The notes under the pieces: model-generated
What the model was told of the DNA's origin: nothing
Database searches by the model: none
The model's input: only the letters and a program-made list of their open reading frames with translations
Assembly: GCA_965219855.1 (NCBI GenBank)
Contig: CBDCOR010000015.1
Coordinates: 186,001-250,000 of the forward strand
Length of the DNA: 64,000 bases
Direction: 5' to 3'
Origin: CAUZIZ01 sp965219855
Lineage (GTDB): Bacteria; Acidobacteriota; UBA6911; RPQK01; JAJDTT01
In this document: positions 45,418-53,936 of the stretch, one piece after another
How positions within the stretch are numbered: the stretch's first letter is position 1
How the letters are laid out: each line of letters opens with the position of its first letter
Translations under genes and position numbers: made by a program

Positions 45418-46685
45418 GTCCAAATCTCCTTCACTGGCTGTCCCTCTTTGTTGATGGCGACAGGCCTTCCCTCAACCAGATACGTCTTGTGGGCATCGAT
45501 GCCCAGTAGCTTGTAGACGGTGGCCCCCAGATCCTCGATGGTGACGGGCCGGTCGACGGGCCCGAAGGCACGAGGGTCGGTTTTTCCGATGACCTGTCCG
45601 CCGTTGACACCGGCACCCGCAAGAGCTACGGAAAAGGCGCCGGGCCAGTGATCGCGGCCTCCCGAGAAGTTGATTTTGGGAGTGCGGCCGAAGTCTCCGA
45701 TCACCAGGACCAACGTCGTCTCCAACATTCCGCGCAGATCCAGGTCTTCCAGGAGCGCTGAGAAAGCCTGATCGAACTCCGGAACGATCCTGCGGTGGCT
45801 CTCGTCGTTGTTGGTGTGGGTATCGTAGCCATTGTGGAAGACACTCACCAGCCGCACACCAGCTTGAACCAGGCGCCTGGCCATTAGTGCTCCCTGGCCC
45901 ACGTCGGTACGGCCATAGGTGTCACGGAGTCCGTCCGGCTCCTGACCGATGTCGAAAGCCTTCTTGGCGGCAGGCGAGGCAATGAGATCGAAGGCTTTTT
46001 GGTAGAACTGGTCCAACCCATCCAGTAGGGTGGAGCCCTCCACTTTCTTGAACTCCCTGTCCAGGGCCGACATCAGCTGGAATCTGGATTGAGCCTCTTC
46101 CCATCCCAGTCCCAGGGGAAGGGTGAGATCTTTCACGGAATAGTTCTTCTGGTTGGGATCGCCTGCGATGAAAGGATCGTAGGTAGGACCGAGAAACCCC
46201 GCCTTGGCCCAGAGCTGCTCCTTGGGAATCAGCACGAAGGGGGGGAGACCTCCCCGGGAGCCACGCTCCCTGGCGATAACGGAACCATAGCTGGGGTGGA
46301 TCAGTTCGTTCCGCGGGCGAATCCCGCTGAAGACGTATTGCCGAGCCCGCTCGTGGATCGCTTCCTCCGAGTGCATGGAACGAATCAGGGCGAATTTCTT
46401 CATCATCCGGGCGGTGTGGGGCATCAACTCCGAGAGATGGACTCCTGGCAGGCTGCTGCGGACAGTGCCGAAACTCCCCCGGATGTCGCGGGGCGCTTCC
46501 GGTTTGGGGTCGAAGGTGTCCAACTGGCTGGCGCCACCACGCTGGAAAAGAACGATGCAGGAGATCTCGCTTCGCTGTCCCGATGCCAGCAGCCGGTGCA
46601 GGTCAATCCCCGCAAAAGCAGCGGCACCCACCTTGAGAAAGGCTCTACGGCTGACTCCCAGAGGTCGTGTCATTTCCAAACGCAT
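45414..46685 (-). CDS. DUF1501 protein (Tat-exported, sulfatase/phosphatase-like fold)
   Basis: 423 residues, GGAGAG before the ATG. Twin-arginine-type signal SRRAFLKVGAAAFAGIDL. Family landmarks: FQRGGASQLDTFDPKPEAP, LPGVHLSELMPHTARMMKKF, SVFHNGYDTHTNNDESHRRI, LVLVIGDFGRTPKIN and GRDHWPGAFSVALAGAGVNG. DUF1501 is related to the alkaline phosphatase/sulfatase superfamily, with His/Asp residues kept (DTH, GDFGR, RDHWP). Its substrate is unknown. It lies between the cytochrome-like DUF1549 gene and the PPC gene, with overlapping or near-overlapping ends, so all three are expected to work together. Confidence 0.9.
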   Translation of the reverse strand: MRLEMTRPLGVSRRAFLKVGAAAFAGIDLHRLLASGQRSEISCIVLFQRGGASQLDTFDPKPEAPRDIRGSFGTVRSSLPGVHLSELMPHTARMMKKFALIRSMHSEEAIHERARQYVFSGIRPRNELIHPSYGSVIARERGSRGGLPPFVLIPKEQLWAKAGFLGPTYDPFIAGDPNQKNYSVKDLTLPLGLGWEEAQSRFQLMSALDREFKKVEGSTLLDGLDQFYQKAFDLIASPAAKKAFDIGQEPDGLRDTYGRTDVGQGALMARRLVQAGVRLVSVFHNGYDTHTNNDESHRRIVPEFDQAFSALLEDLDLRGMLETTLVLVIGDFGRTPKINFSGGRDHWPGAFSVALAGAGVNGGQVIGKTDPRAFGPVDRPVTIEDLGATVYKLLGIDAHKTYLVEGRPVAINKEGQPVKEIWT

Positions 46686-46696
46686 TGGCTCTCTCC

Positions 46697-46757
46697 AATT
46701 GACAGGGAACTGCTAACTGCTCACTGCTAACTGCTCACTGCTCACTACTCACTATTC
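46697..46757. repeat. short tandem CTGCTAACTGCTCA-type repeat in the operon gap
   Basis: AACTGCTAACTGCTCACTGC is repeated with small changes four to six times between the DUF1549 and DUF1501 genes, then decays into CTCACTACTCACTATTCCC. It fills most of the 75-base gap and could vary in copy number. Confidence 0.6.
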
Positions 46758-46760
46758 CCT

Positions 46761-49274
46761 TCAGTGGTTCAGCTGGAACTCGTTGGAGTTCAGTATGGCC
46801 CAGACGACATTCTCCAGGCCCCTTCTCCGGGTTCGACCAGAGGCCTCTTCCGCCGTCATGAAACGGCTCAAGATGGCTCCTTCCTGGGACGTGGGCAGTC
46901 GTGCGTAGGCCCGTTCGAAAAGCTCGCTCGCGATCTCCTTGTCACTGAAATCAGACCCTATCAAACGGGACAGAACGTTGCTTGCGCTCTCTACTTTCTC
47001 CCGGATGGTGTTTCCGTTCATCAAATGCAGGGCCTGGCTCAGCGTGGCTGTTTCTGTCCGTCTTGCCAGAATGTCGCGACGCGTCAGACCGAAGGTCACC
47101 AGGAAATAATCGGGGCTGTCGGGTTGATAAACATCGGTGGCCGATGTTCCCACAGGATGATTGGGGAATTGATGGGGAACCTCGGTCACCTGACTAATGG
47201 CATCCAGCAGCACCTCGGCAGGCAGAGGGCGAGGTAGATATCGGGCTGCCAGGACCCTTTCCAGTTGGGTTGAGGGTTCCTTTTTCGAAGCCGCCTGGTA
47301 GGTTCTGGAGTTGAGTATGAGCCGATGTAAGGCGCTCAGGCGAAAACCGCTGTCCACAAAGAATCGGGCCAGCCGGTCCAGGAGCTTCTGATTGATGGGC
47401 CGATTGGTCGAGCGGAAATCATCGAAGGGCTCGACGATTCCGACCCCAAAGTATTCGGCCCAAATGCGGTTTACCGTTGCCCGGGCGAAGTAGGGGTTTT
47501 CCGGCGACAGGAGCCAGTCGGCCAGGACTTGACGGCGGTCCACTCCCTCTGGAATCTGCTGGGCTTTACCTCCCAGGACCCTGGGGAGGACCGGCTTCTT
47601 GGTCAGGGGATGCTCGACTTCTCCGCGGTTTTCCAGGAACCAGGTGCGTCGATACTCGCCGTAGCCGTGCTTGACCTGCAGCCGCGCTAGAAAGGCGGCG
47701 AATCCGTAGAAGTCGTCCTGTGTCAGGTTTTCCAGTGGGTGATTGTGGCACTCAGCGCATTCCAGCCGCACCCCCAGAAAGAGGCGAGAGATGGTGGGGG
47801 TCATCTTCGTCAGGCTGAACTCTTTCAGCATGAAGTCCGTGGCCGGATGCCAGAAGTTGGCCGCTGGACTGACCATGGTGTCACCGGTGCTGGTCAGAAG
47901 GGCTCGTACGACCTCATCGTAGGGGCGATCCTGCGACAGCCATCTCTTGATCCAGTCTTTGAACACCCCCATCGAGCGGCCCTGGGAGTTGAGCTGGCTG
48001 TTCCGGAACCAGTCTTCGAACTTAACCCTCCAGTGAGAGGCATACTCGGGTCTTGTCAACAGACGATCGATCAGCTGCGATCTTTTGTCTTGGCTGGAGT
48101 CGTCCAGGAACTCGGCTAGCTCCTGTCTGGCGGGCAGTCGACCGATGGCGTCCAGGAAGACCCGTCGAGCGAAAGCTCTATCCGAGGTCAGCTCAGCCGG
48201 CGGCACGTTCATCTGCCGGAGCTTGGCGTAGACCAACTCGTCAATGAAGTTATTTCCTTCAGGGACACGGTAGTCCGCTCCTGCCAGACTCTCGACCACT
48301 CCGATCTGGGAGGTGGCCACTTTTCCCATGGCACGCGCAGAAACGCTGGTGAGTCCCGGCCCCCGGGTAGCCAGGGCTCCCCCAGAAGAGACCTCCACCA
48401 CACCGGAGTCACTGACCTGGTAACGGACATCTTCGGTCATGTCCCGCGTGGTTCCGTCGGATAAGCGTCCCACCGCCACCAGGCGCTGAGTGCTGCTAAT
48501 GCCGACCAGCACCTGCTCTTCTGGATACAGTTCCAGCGCTGTAAGGCGCACGCCCTCGGTGTTGGCGCGGCCGCCCTGCTGGAGCCAACGCAGCAGCATG
48601 CCATACTCCTCAGAGTCCGTGTCCAGGACCTGTCCGCCCCCGTGGGGGATGGCGAAGGTGGGCTTTTTCAGGATGAGACTCTCGCGAGGTTCCTGAAGGT
48701 CGACCCTTCGTCCGTCATCGGAGCCAACCATAGCCTCGTGATCGGCCGCCAGATCGTAGCCAAACAAGGACAGCTTGAAGCCATTCTGCCCTGCCGGGGA
48801 ACCATGGCAGTCCGAACCGTTGCAGCCTTTGGTGGTGAGGATTGAGACAACATCAGGGGCAAAGCGTACGGCAACCTCGCTAATTCTCTCTCCAACCCGG
48901 ACCGCTACCTCCTGTGATACGTGGTCCAGACGTACCTCGATCGTGGTTACCCCAGGAGACTCAGCAGACAGGCGATATGACTTCGAGTCCACGCGGACTA
49001 CTTCCGGGTCTGTGGAAGTGATCTGGCACAGATGGGTGACATCTGCCTGGTTCCCCTGCCCGTCGGTCGCCGTGACCAGGAACGACTGGTGCATTCCCGG
49101 ATTCGATAGGAAGAGACCCTTGGGTACGAACTGGATACTTACCCAGGCAGGGGCAGAGAGGAGTCCCGGCCCGCCAACGATCAGGGCAACGGCAACCAGG
49201 CCCGCCAGGGGCAGACTCACGGCGGAAGCGGTGCTTCGGACCCTCGATGCCGTCGCGCTTGCGGAAAACATCAT
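46761..49274 (-). CDS. exported DUF1549/DUF1553 protein with Ig-like domains and a CxxxxCH motif
   Basis: 837 residues, beginning with an N-terminal hydrophobic segment (AVSLPLAGLVAVALIVGGPG). Residues ~45-130 and 240-330 are BIG2-like Ig domains (TTIEVRLDHVSQEVAVRVGE). Between them is VVSILTTKGCNGSDCHGSPA, a cytochrome-like CxxxxCH site seen in the PSCyt-type members of this family. DUF1549 follows (NFIDELVYAKLRQMNVPPAE, DAIGRLPARQELAEFLDD, FEDWFRNSQLN), then DUF1553 (PYFARATVNRIWAEYFGVGI, LILNSRTYQ, LHLMNGNTI). First gene of the operon with DUF1501 and PPC proteins. The role is unknown; a redox-linked step in polymer breakdown has been suggested for related planctomycete sets. Confidence 0.88.
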   Translation of the reverse strand: MMFSASATASRVRSTASAVSLPLAGLVAVALIVGGPGLLSAPAWVSIQFVPKGLFLSNPGMHQSFLVTATDGQGNQADVTHLCQITSTDPEVVRVDSKSYRLSAESPGVTTIEVRLDHVSQEVAVRVGERISEVAVRFAPDVVSILTTKGCNGSDCHGSPAGQNGFKLSLFGYDLAADHEAMVGSDDGRRVDLQEPRESLILKKPTFAIPHGGGQVLDTDSEEYGMLLRWLQQGGRANTEGVRLTALELYPEEQVLVGISSTQRLVAVGRLSDGTTRDMTEDVRYQVSDSGVVEVSSGGALATRGPGLTSVSARAMGKVATSQIGVVESLAGADYRVPEGNNFIDELVYAKLRQMNVPPAELTSDRAFARRVFLDAIGRLPARQELAEFLDDSSQDKRSQLIDRLLTRPEYASHWRVKFEDWFRNSQLNSQGRSMGVFKDWIKRWLSQDRPYDEVVRALLTSTGDTMVSPAANFWHPATDFMLKEFSLTKMTPTISRLFLGVRLECAECHNHPLENLTQDDFYGFAAFLARLQVKHGYGEYRRTWFLENRGEVEHPLTKKPVLPRVLGGKAQQIPEGVDRRQVLADWLLSPENPYFARATVNRIWAEYFGVGIVEPFDDFRSTNRPINQKLLDRLARFFVDSGFRLSALHRLILNSRTYQAASKKEPSTQLERVLAARYLPRPLPAEVLLDAISQVTEVPHQFPNHPVGTSATDVYQPDSPDYFLVTFGLTRRDILARRTETATLSQALHLMNGNTIREKVESASNVLSRLIGSDFSDKEIASELFERAYARLPTSQEGAILSRFMTAEEASGRTRRRGLENVVWAILNSNEFQLNH

Positions 49275-49396
49275 CGTGTCTCTGGAAGGGACCCTCCCTC
49301 CGACTATTGCTTTCTGATTATAGCCTCATACCTGTCCCACTTGAAATCGGGCTTCGATAGTCATCTGGGAGCCTAGCGGGGGAGGAGTTTCCGCAC

Positions 49397-50527
49397 ATGG
49401 TCCTGGAGCCATTGATCCCCTTCGCAAATGGTTATTTCAACTCGATTGATGGCCTCGGAGCCGAGGACTTTTTCTTCAAAGGAGAGGGTGAAGAGGACAA
49501 TCCTTTCGTGGACTCCCTCGGAACCAACGATCCCCGAATCGCTGACTTCAAGTTTACCGCCCAGGCCTACCTGGATCTTGCGGCCCACAATATCCCGATC
49601 TTCAATGTAGAGTATCTCAGCAACGAGAATACGGTTGGGCTCCAGCAGTACTGCGGTGTGCTCTCCGATCAGTTCAGTTTCAGCAACCCGGGGATCACGA
49701 CCGAGGACGAAGCACCAGGTTTGACGAACTCAGAGCTGCAAGGCATCACTTTTATTCCCTTCCAGGCACCTTCGCGGGATTTGAACCAGCTGTCCGCTCT
49801 AAAGTGTGGGCCGGGGCCGAAGCTCTACTTTCCGCAATTCGGAAACGGTGGAGGCTTCATCTCCGATCTTGTGTTGATCAATCCCTCGGCCACTTTGATG
49901 ACTTCAGGACAAGTTGATATCTTGGACGATGACGGTCAGCCCTTGCAAGTCGGTATCGCGGGTGAGAGTGGCGATGAAGCAAGACCGGCCATCGCCGATG
50001 CTTCTTCGCAAGTAAGCAGTGTCCAATTTTCCGTCCCAGCAAGGGGTGCTGTGACGGTTTCGACCGACGGGCAAGGAGATGTGGTAGTCGGGTCTGCGGT
50101 GGTAACTCCCGACAGCACGCTGGGAGGGGTGGTTCGGTTTGAGCTCCCAGGGATCGGAATCGCGGGTGTTGGAGCCAGCCCGAGCTTGAGCCGTTTCATA
50201 GTGCCGGTTCGGAGAGAGTCGGGAGGAATCAATACCGGGATTGCACTCTACAATACGGAAAGTATCGCCGTTACGTTGGACCTGACACTGCGAGACCAAC
50301 AAGGCCAGACGCTTTCCAACGGTACCAGGACCATTGTGGACTTTCCGGCGGGGGGACACCTGGCTCGGTTCATCAATGAGGCGGAGCTTTTTCCAGGTGC
50401 CGATACCGATGGCTTCGAAGGGACGTTGGTAGTTGAAGTGACGGGAGGCAAGATTGCTGCAACCGCCCTGGAGCTTGGTCCCGAGCCAGGTCAGTTCACC
50501 ACACTACCCGTGACACCACTGCAGTAG
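49397..50527 (+). CDS. beta-domain surface protein with an N-terminal glycosidase-like fragment
   Basis: 376 residues, GGGGAGGAG before the ATG. No signal peptide, and an in-frame TAG 39 bases upstream, so the true 5' part is probably lost. Residues 1-80 (GYFNSIDGLGAEDFFFKGEG, YLDLAAHNIPIFNVEYLS) resemble the end of a TIM-barrel such as GH114-like proteins (weak). Residues 130-376 are two Ig-like beta domains (FPQFGNGGGFISDLVLINPS; GINTGIALYNTESIAVTLDL, LARFINEAELFPGAD, FEGTLVVEV). The second clearly matches the domain before the repeats in the fibre proteins at 59840 and 63466 (SGLAVHNP, FLNEALLFGPS, FEGVVEI). So this domain family is shared by several surface proteins here. Confidence 0.7.
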   Translation: MVLEPLIPFANGYFNSIDGLGAEDFFFKGEGEEDNPFVDSLGTNDPRIADFKFTAQAYLDLAAHNIPIFNVEYLSNENTVGLQQYCGVLSDQFSFSNPGITTEDEAPGLTNSELQGITFIPFQAPSRDLNQLSALKCGPGPKLYFPQFGNGGGFISDLVLINPSATLMTSGQVDILDDDGQPLQVGIAGESGDEARPAIADASSQVSSVQFSVPARGAVTVSTDGQGDVVVGSAVVTPDSTLGGVVRFELPGIGIAGVGASPSLSRFIVPVRRESGGINTGIALYNTESIAVTLDLTLRDQQGQTLSNGTRTIVDFPAGGHLARFINEAELFPGADTDGFEGTLVVEVTGGKIAATALELGPEPGQFTTLPVTPLQ

Positions 50528-50577
50528 CTTTGGCCTCCAGGCCGAAGTCTCTGAGGATGGCGGCCTGGAGGCCACCA
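50525..50577. repeat. isolated B-type palindromic repeat
   Basis: AGCTTTGGCCTCCAGGCCGA and GCGGCCTGGAGGCCACCACT form a hairpin directly after the stop codon of the surface protein gene. Same arms as unit B of the arrays, with a shorter centre; here it could also serve as a terminator. Confidence 0.6.
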
Positions 50578-50598
50578 CTACCTGAGACAGGTTAGCTA

Positions 50599-52277
50599 GT
50601 GCCCGTCCGGAAATGTGTAAGTAATTGATAAGGAAGGGGAAAGAGGGCTTTTTCAAGCTCCGAAACTGTCAGGGCCGTTTGCTAGACTATTTGGTGCAAA
50701 CAATTAGACTAAAATGACTTACGACGATTTCAGGAGTTCGAAGATGCGTAAAAAGCGTGAAAAACAACGCCCCCTTTCCCCGCAATGGCCCGATCACCAG
50801 CTGGCCCATGAATTGAAGGTGATCTCGCGCATCCTGGACGACAATCCCCAGACGCTGGAGCTGATAGTACAAGATCTCTCTGACAGGGTCGATTCCGGTG
50901 TTGGCGCCCCCGGTTTGACGGCCGAGCAGGTGCTGCGTTGCGCCGTCATCAAACAGCTGCATCAGTTCAGCTATCGCAAGCTGGAGTTTCATCTGGTGGA
51001 TTCGCAAAGCTGTCAGAGGTTCTGTCGCTTGCCCTATGGGGCGTCGATCAGCAAAGCCACCCTGGCGGAGAACCTGGGGAAGATTGAGCCGGGGACTTGG
51101 AAGGCGATCAACGACCACTTGGTGCTCTGGGCGCAGGCTCGGGGTCTGGAAAAAGGCCAACGGATTCGGGTCGATGCCACGGCGGTCGAGACGAACATCC
51201 ACTATCCGCTCGACAGTGAGCTGTTGTACGACGGCATTCGAGTCGTGACCCAGTCGCTGGGGCGGCTGCGGGAGCGGGAAGGGATCGGCTTCGTCGATCA
51301 TACGCGGCGGGCCAAGCGGCGCGTCCTGAACATCCGCAACCGCCGCGGCAAGAAGCGCCTGGACAGTTACCGCGATCTGATCAAAGTGGCGTCCAAGACG
51401 GCTCACTATGCCGAGCAGGCGCTGGCAGCTTCCGCGCAGTGGAGCGATCCCCTCAGTCTGGCCGTGGCGGCGCAACTGGCCCACTATCTGGGGCTGTTGC
51501 ACAAAGTCATCGAGCAGACTCAACGACGGGTCCTTTCGGGCGAGGCCGTCGCGGCCCAGGAGAAGATCTGTTCCCTCTTCGAAGAGCACACCGATATTAT
51601 CAAGAAGAGCCCTCGGGAAACGGTCTTCGGCCACAAGGTGTTTGTCAGCACGGGCGCCTCGTCGCTGATCCTGGATTGTGTGGTGGAACGGGGGAATCCG
51701 GCCGACAGCAACTATGTGCAACCCTTCTTAGAGCGGCATCGACAGCTGTACGGGAAGGTCCCCCGCCAGAGCGCCTGGGATGGTGGTTTTGCCTCGGCTG
51801 CCAACCTGCGCTGGGCCAAAGAGCAGGGGGTACAGGATGTGGCCTTTTCCAAAAAGTGTGGGTTGACGGTTGAGAGCATGGTGCGTTCCAGTTGGGTCTA
51901 CAAACAACTCAAACGCTTCCGCGCCGGGATTGAGGGGTGCATTGGGACCCTCAAGCACACCTTCGGTCTCCACCGCTGTAGCTGGAAAGGCTGGCCTCAC
52001 TTTCAAAGCTACGTCCATGCCAGCGTCCGGACCTATAACCTGGTCGTCCTGGCCCGACTCCTGTTGTAGCCTTTTGTGGCTGACCGTACTGCCTTGTGGC
52101 TCCGACTCGGGGAGAGGTCTGCGCCGAACCGCTGCTTTTTGGCCCGCGTGCCCTCGCTCGAGGGTCCTTGCTCTGGATCGAGCTGGGTCGAGCCGGTCTG
52201 TCAGCAGTCTCAAGTATAATAAGTGTTTACGATTCAACAGATTACAGTTCTGAAAACCCCGGTTTTCGGACGGGCAC
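50599..52277 (+). mobile_element. ISNCY/IS5-like insertion sequence, 1679 bp, target TAGCTA
   Basis: Ends GTGCCCGTCCGGAAA and TTTTCGGACGGGCAC are inverted repeats. TAGCTA is duplicated directly outside (50593-50598, 52278-52283). It sits at the stop codon of the PQQ propeller gene: the last base of the IS completes a new TAG stop, so the protein is unchanged. One intact transposase gene inside. Bases 52070-52276 are noncoding. Confidence 0.88.
50714..52069 (+). CDS. ISNCY/IS5-like DDE transposase
   Basis: 451 residues. N-terminal helix-turn-helix region (PGLTAEQVLRCAVIKQLHQF), then the DDE domain with GQRIRVDATAVETNIHYPLD (first Asp), DCVVERGNPADSNYVQPFLE with SAWDGGFASAANLRWAKEQG (second Asp), and RFRAGIEGCIGTLKHTFGLH (Glu), ending with SVRTYNLVVLARLLL. 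The VETNIHYP(L/T)D signature is typical of the group labelled ISNCY. ATG at 50714 used; a second at 50744 (MRKKREKQRP) is also likely. Intact. Confidence 0.9.
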   Translation: MTYDDFRSSKMRKKREKQRPLSPQWPDHQLAHELKVISRILDDNPQTLELIVQDLSDRVDSGVGAPGLTAEQVLRCAVIKQLHQFSYRKLEFHLVDSQSCQRFCRLPYGASISKATLAENLGKIEPGTWKAINDHLVLWAQARGLEKGQRIRVDATAVETNIHYPLDSELLYDGIRVVTQSLGRLREREGIGFVDHTRRAKRRVLNIRNRRGKKRLDSYRDLIKVASKTAHYAEQALAASAQWSDPLSLAVAAQLAHYLGLLHKVIEQTQRRVLSGEAVAAQEKICSLFEEHTDIIKKSPRETVFGHKVFVSTGASSLILDCVVERGNPADSNYVQPFLERHRQLYGKVPRQSAWDGGFASAANLRWAKEQGVQDVAFSKKCGLTVESMVRSSWVYKQLKRFRAGIEGCIGTLKHTFGLHRCSWKGWPHFQSYVHASVRTYNLVVLARLLL

Positions 52278-53521
52278 TAGCTATCCTTGATGTCGTAGCA
52301 GAACAGCAGCTCTTGATTGCGAAGGTAGAGTCGGCCGCCGGCGATCACGGGGTGTGTCCAGATAAGCCACCTGGGCTTGCGAAGCTCGGAGTCGACGGGC
52401 AGCTGAAACCGTCCGAATTCCTTCCACCCCTTGGGTGAAGCATCGATCAAGGCAACCGTTCCTTCCTCCCTACCCAGACAATAGAGACGTCCGTCGGCGT
52501 AGGCTATCGATCCTTTTTCCAGCTTCTCCTCTTCCCGCCAGACCTCCTCACCGGTTTCGAAATTCTGGCAGGTCCAACCCCGGTCGTCGGAGTAACCATA
52601 GAGATAGTCGCCAAGCAGGATGACGCCTCCATGCCGATTCTTCATCACCTTATTCGAATAGACGTCGCTGACCTGGTTGTTGTCACCAAGGCGGATCTGC
52701 TTACAGCCCACACCGTATCCGGACGTGATATAGATATGCCCGTCGCGATAGATCGGGGTGGTAATTACGGCGGTTCTACCGGGCCAATCGGACTTCCACA
52801 GCAGGCTGCCATCGTCGGTTCCAATACCCACCAGAGACTCCATCGTCAGTTGGACATACTGCCGAATCCCGTTCCAGCTGAAGGCGAAGGGTGAGGCATA
52901 CTGAGCGGGGTCCTGGAACTCCTTCGTTTGCCAGATCACGTTCCCGGTCATCGCATCCAATGCCGCCACGGTCCCCTGGGGGCCTCCCGGCGTGCAAATG
53001 ATCTTCTGTCCATCGACAAGAACGCTCTCGCTGTAGCCCCATTTAGGAGGGCTCCCACCCAGGTCGGACATCGATACCTTCCAGATGAGCTCGCCATTGC
53101 TGGTGTTGGCGCACACCAGGTTTCCCGCCGCCCCCAGGGCATAGACGCGGCCATTGGCTACGGTTGGGGTGCTGCGAGGACCGTTACCACGGGCGATCTC
53201 GAAAACCTCTCCGACGTCGAGCGACCAGATCTCTTTGCCCTCGGCCCTGTCGATTGCCAGAAGTTGCTCGACGCCTCCGCGCGCCCCCATGGTGAAGAGC
53301 GTCCTGCCTACCATCGAGGGCCCCGAGAAGCCGATCCCGCAGTCTTTGAATGTCCACACCAGCCTGGGCCCTTCGGGAGGCCAGGCGGAGAGGAGTCCGG
53401 TCTCGGTGGAAATATCCGTGCGGTCCGGTCCTCGCCACTGGGGCCAATCCTGCGCGATCCCCGTGGACGCAAGTAGAGACCAGACCAGAAGTGGCGATAG
53501 GCCTAAACTGAAATTCTTCAT
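52277..53521 (-). CDS. exported PQQ-like beta-propeller protein
   Basis: 414 residues. Signal peptide LSPLLVWSLLASTGIAQ, then DWPQWRGPDRTDISTETGLL, the usual start of this subfamily. Propeller blades of the PQQ/BamB-like type are seen: GVEQLLAIDRAEGKEIWSLD, RVYALGAAGNLVCANTSNGE, GTVAALDAMTGNVIWQTKEF, GIGTDDGSLLWKSDWPGRTA, GYSDDRGWTCQNFETGEEVW. No quinoprotein dehydrogenase residues stand out, so a non-catalytic scaffold or carbohydrate-associated protein is likely. GGAGG lies about ten bases before the ATG. The stop codon TAG is partly supplied by the adjoining insertion sequence; before insertion it would have been TAA after the same last residue. Confidence 0.88.
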   Translation of the reverse strand: MKNFSLGLSPLLVWSLLASTGIAQDWPQWRGPDRTDISTETGLLSAWPPEGPRLVWTFKDCGIGFSGPSMVGRTLFTMGARGGVEQLLAIDRAEGKEIWSLDVGEVFEIARGNGPRSTPTVANGRVYALGAAGNLVCANTSNGELIWKVSMSDLGGSPPKWGYSESVLVDGQKIICTPGGPQGTVAALDAMTGNVIWQTKEFQDPAQYASPFAFSWNGIRQYVQLTMESLVGIGTDDGSLLWKSDWPGRTAVITTPIYRDGHIYITSGYGVGCKQIRLGDNNQVSDVYSNKVMKNRHGGVILLGDYLYGYSDDRGWTCQNFETGEEVWREEEKLEKGSIAYADGRLYCLGREEGTVALIDASPKGWKEFGRFQLPVDSELRKPRWLIWTHPVIAGGRLYLRNQELLFCYDIKDS

Positions 53522-53605
53522 ATCAACTGTTGCCTCCGAGGCTCCGGTTCGAAAATGATGGAACCAAGTTTACTTTAACCCCTTTGACACCTGCAAAGAG
53601 TGTTG

Positions 53606-53675
53606 AGGGCACGAGCAGCAGCCGCGCGACGCCCGTTCCGACCGTACCCAATCCAATGATTGCGACTTTTGCCTT
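53606..53675 (-). pseudogene. N-terminal fragment resembling homoserine dehydrogenase
   Basis: The minus frame reads KAKVAIIGLGTVGTGVARLL, the NAD(P)-binding start typical of homoserine dehydrogenase, without a start codon and with no continuation. The PQQ gene begins about 85 bases further on. A gene relic. Confidence 0.4.
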
Positions 53676-53770
53676 TTACACAGCGTGTCCGTGATCCTGT
53701 GCCGGTTCAAACGTTGAGATCAATGAAACCCCATCGTAAACGATTTCCGCCCAGGTGAGTACGCGGCTAA

Positions 53771-53927
53771 GTACCGCATCTAACCGCATTTCATAATTAC
53801 GGTGGCGTGCCCCAATCTCTGCGTTGGTCGTTGTCGAAGATGGCCAAGCATCGTCTTCCTCCTCCCGCCTTGATCTCGCCTCGCAAGCCCCATCTGCAAA
53901 CGTGACCGTAATTATGAAGTACGGTAC
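53771..53927. repeat. inverted repeat pair beside the ISAzo13-type element
   Basis: TTCATAATTACGGT at 53790-53803 and ACCGTAATTATGAA at 53905-53918 are a perfect 14-bp inverted pair; GTACCG and CGGTAC lie further out on each side. The enclosed ~100 bases have no gene. A small nonautonomous element is possible. Confidence 0.5.
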
Positions 53928-53936
53928 TAAGGAGGA

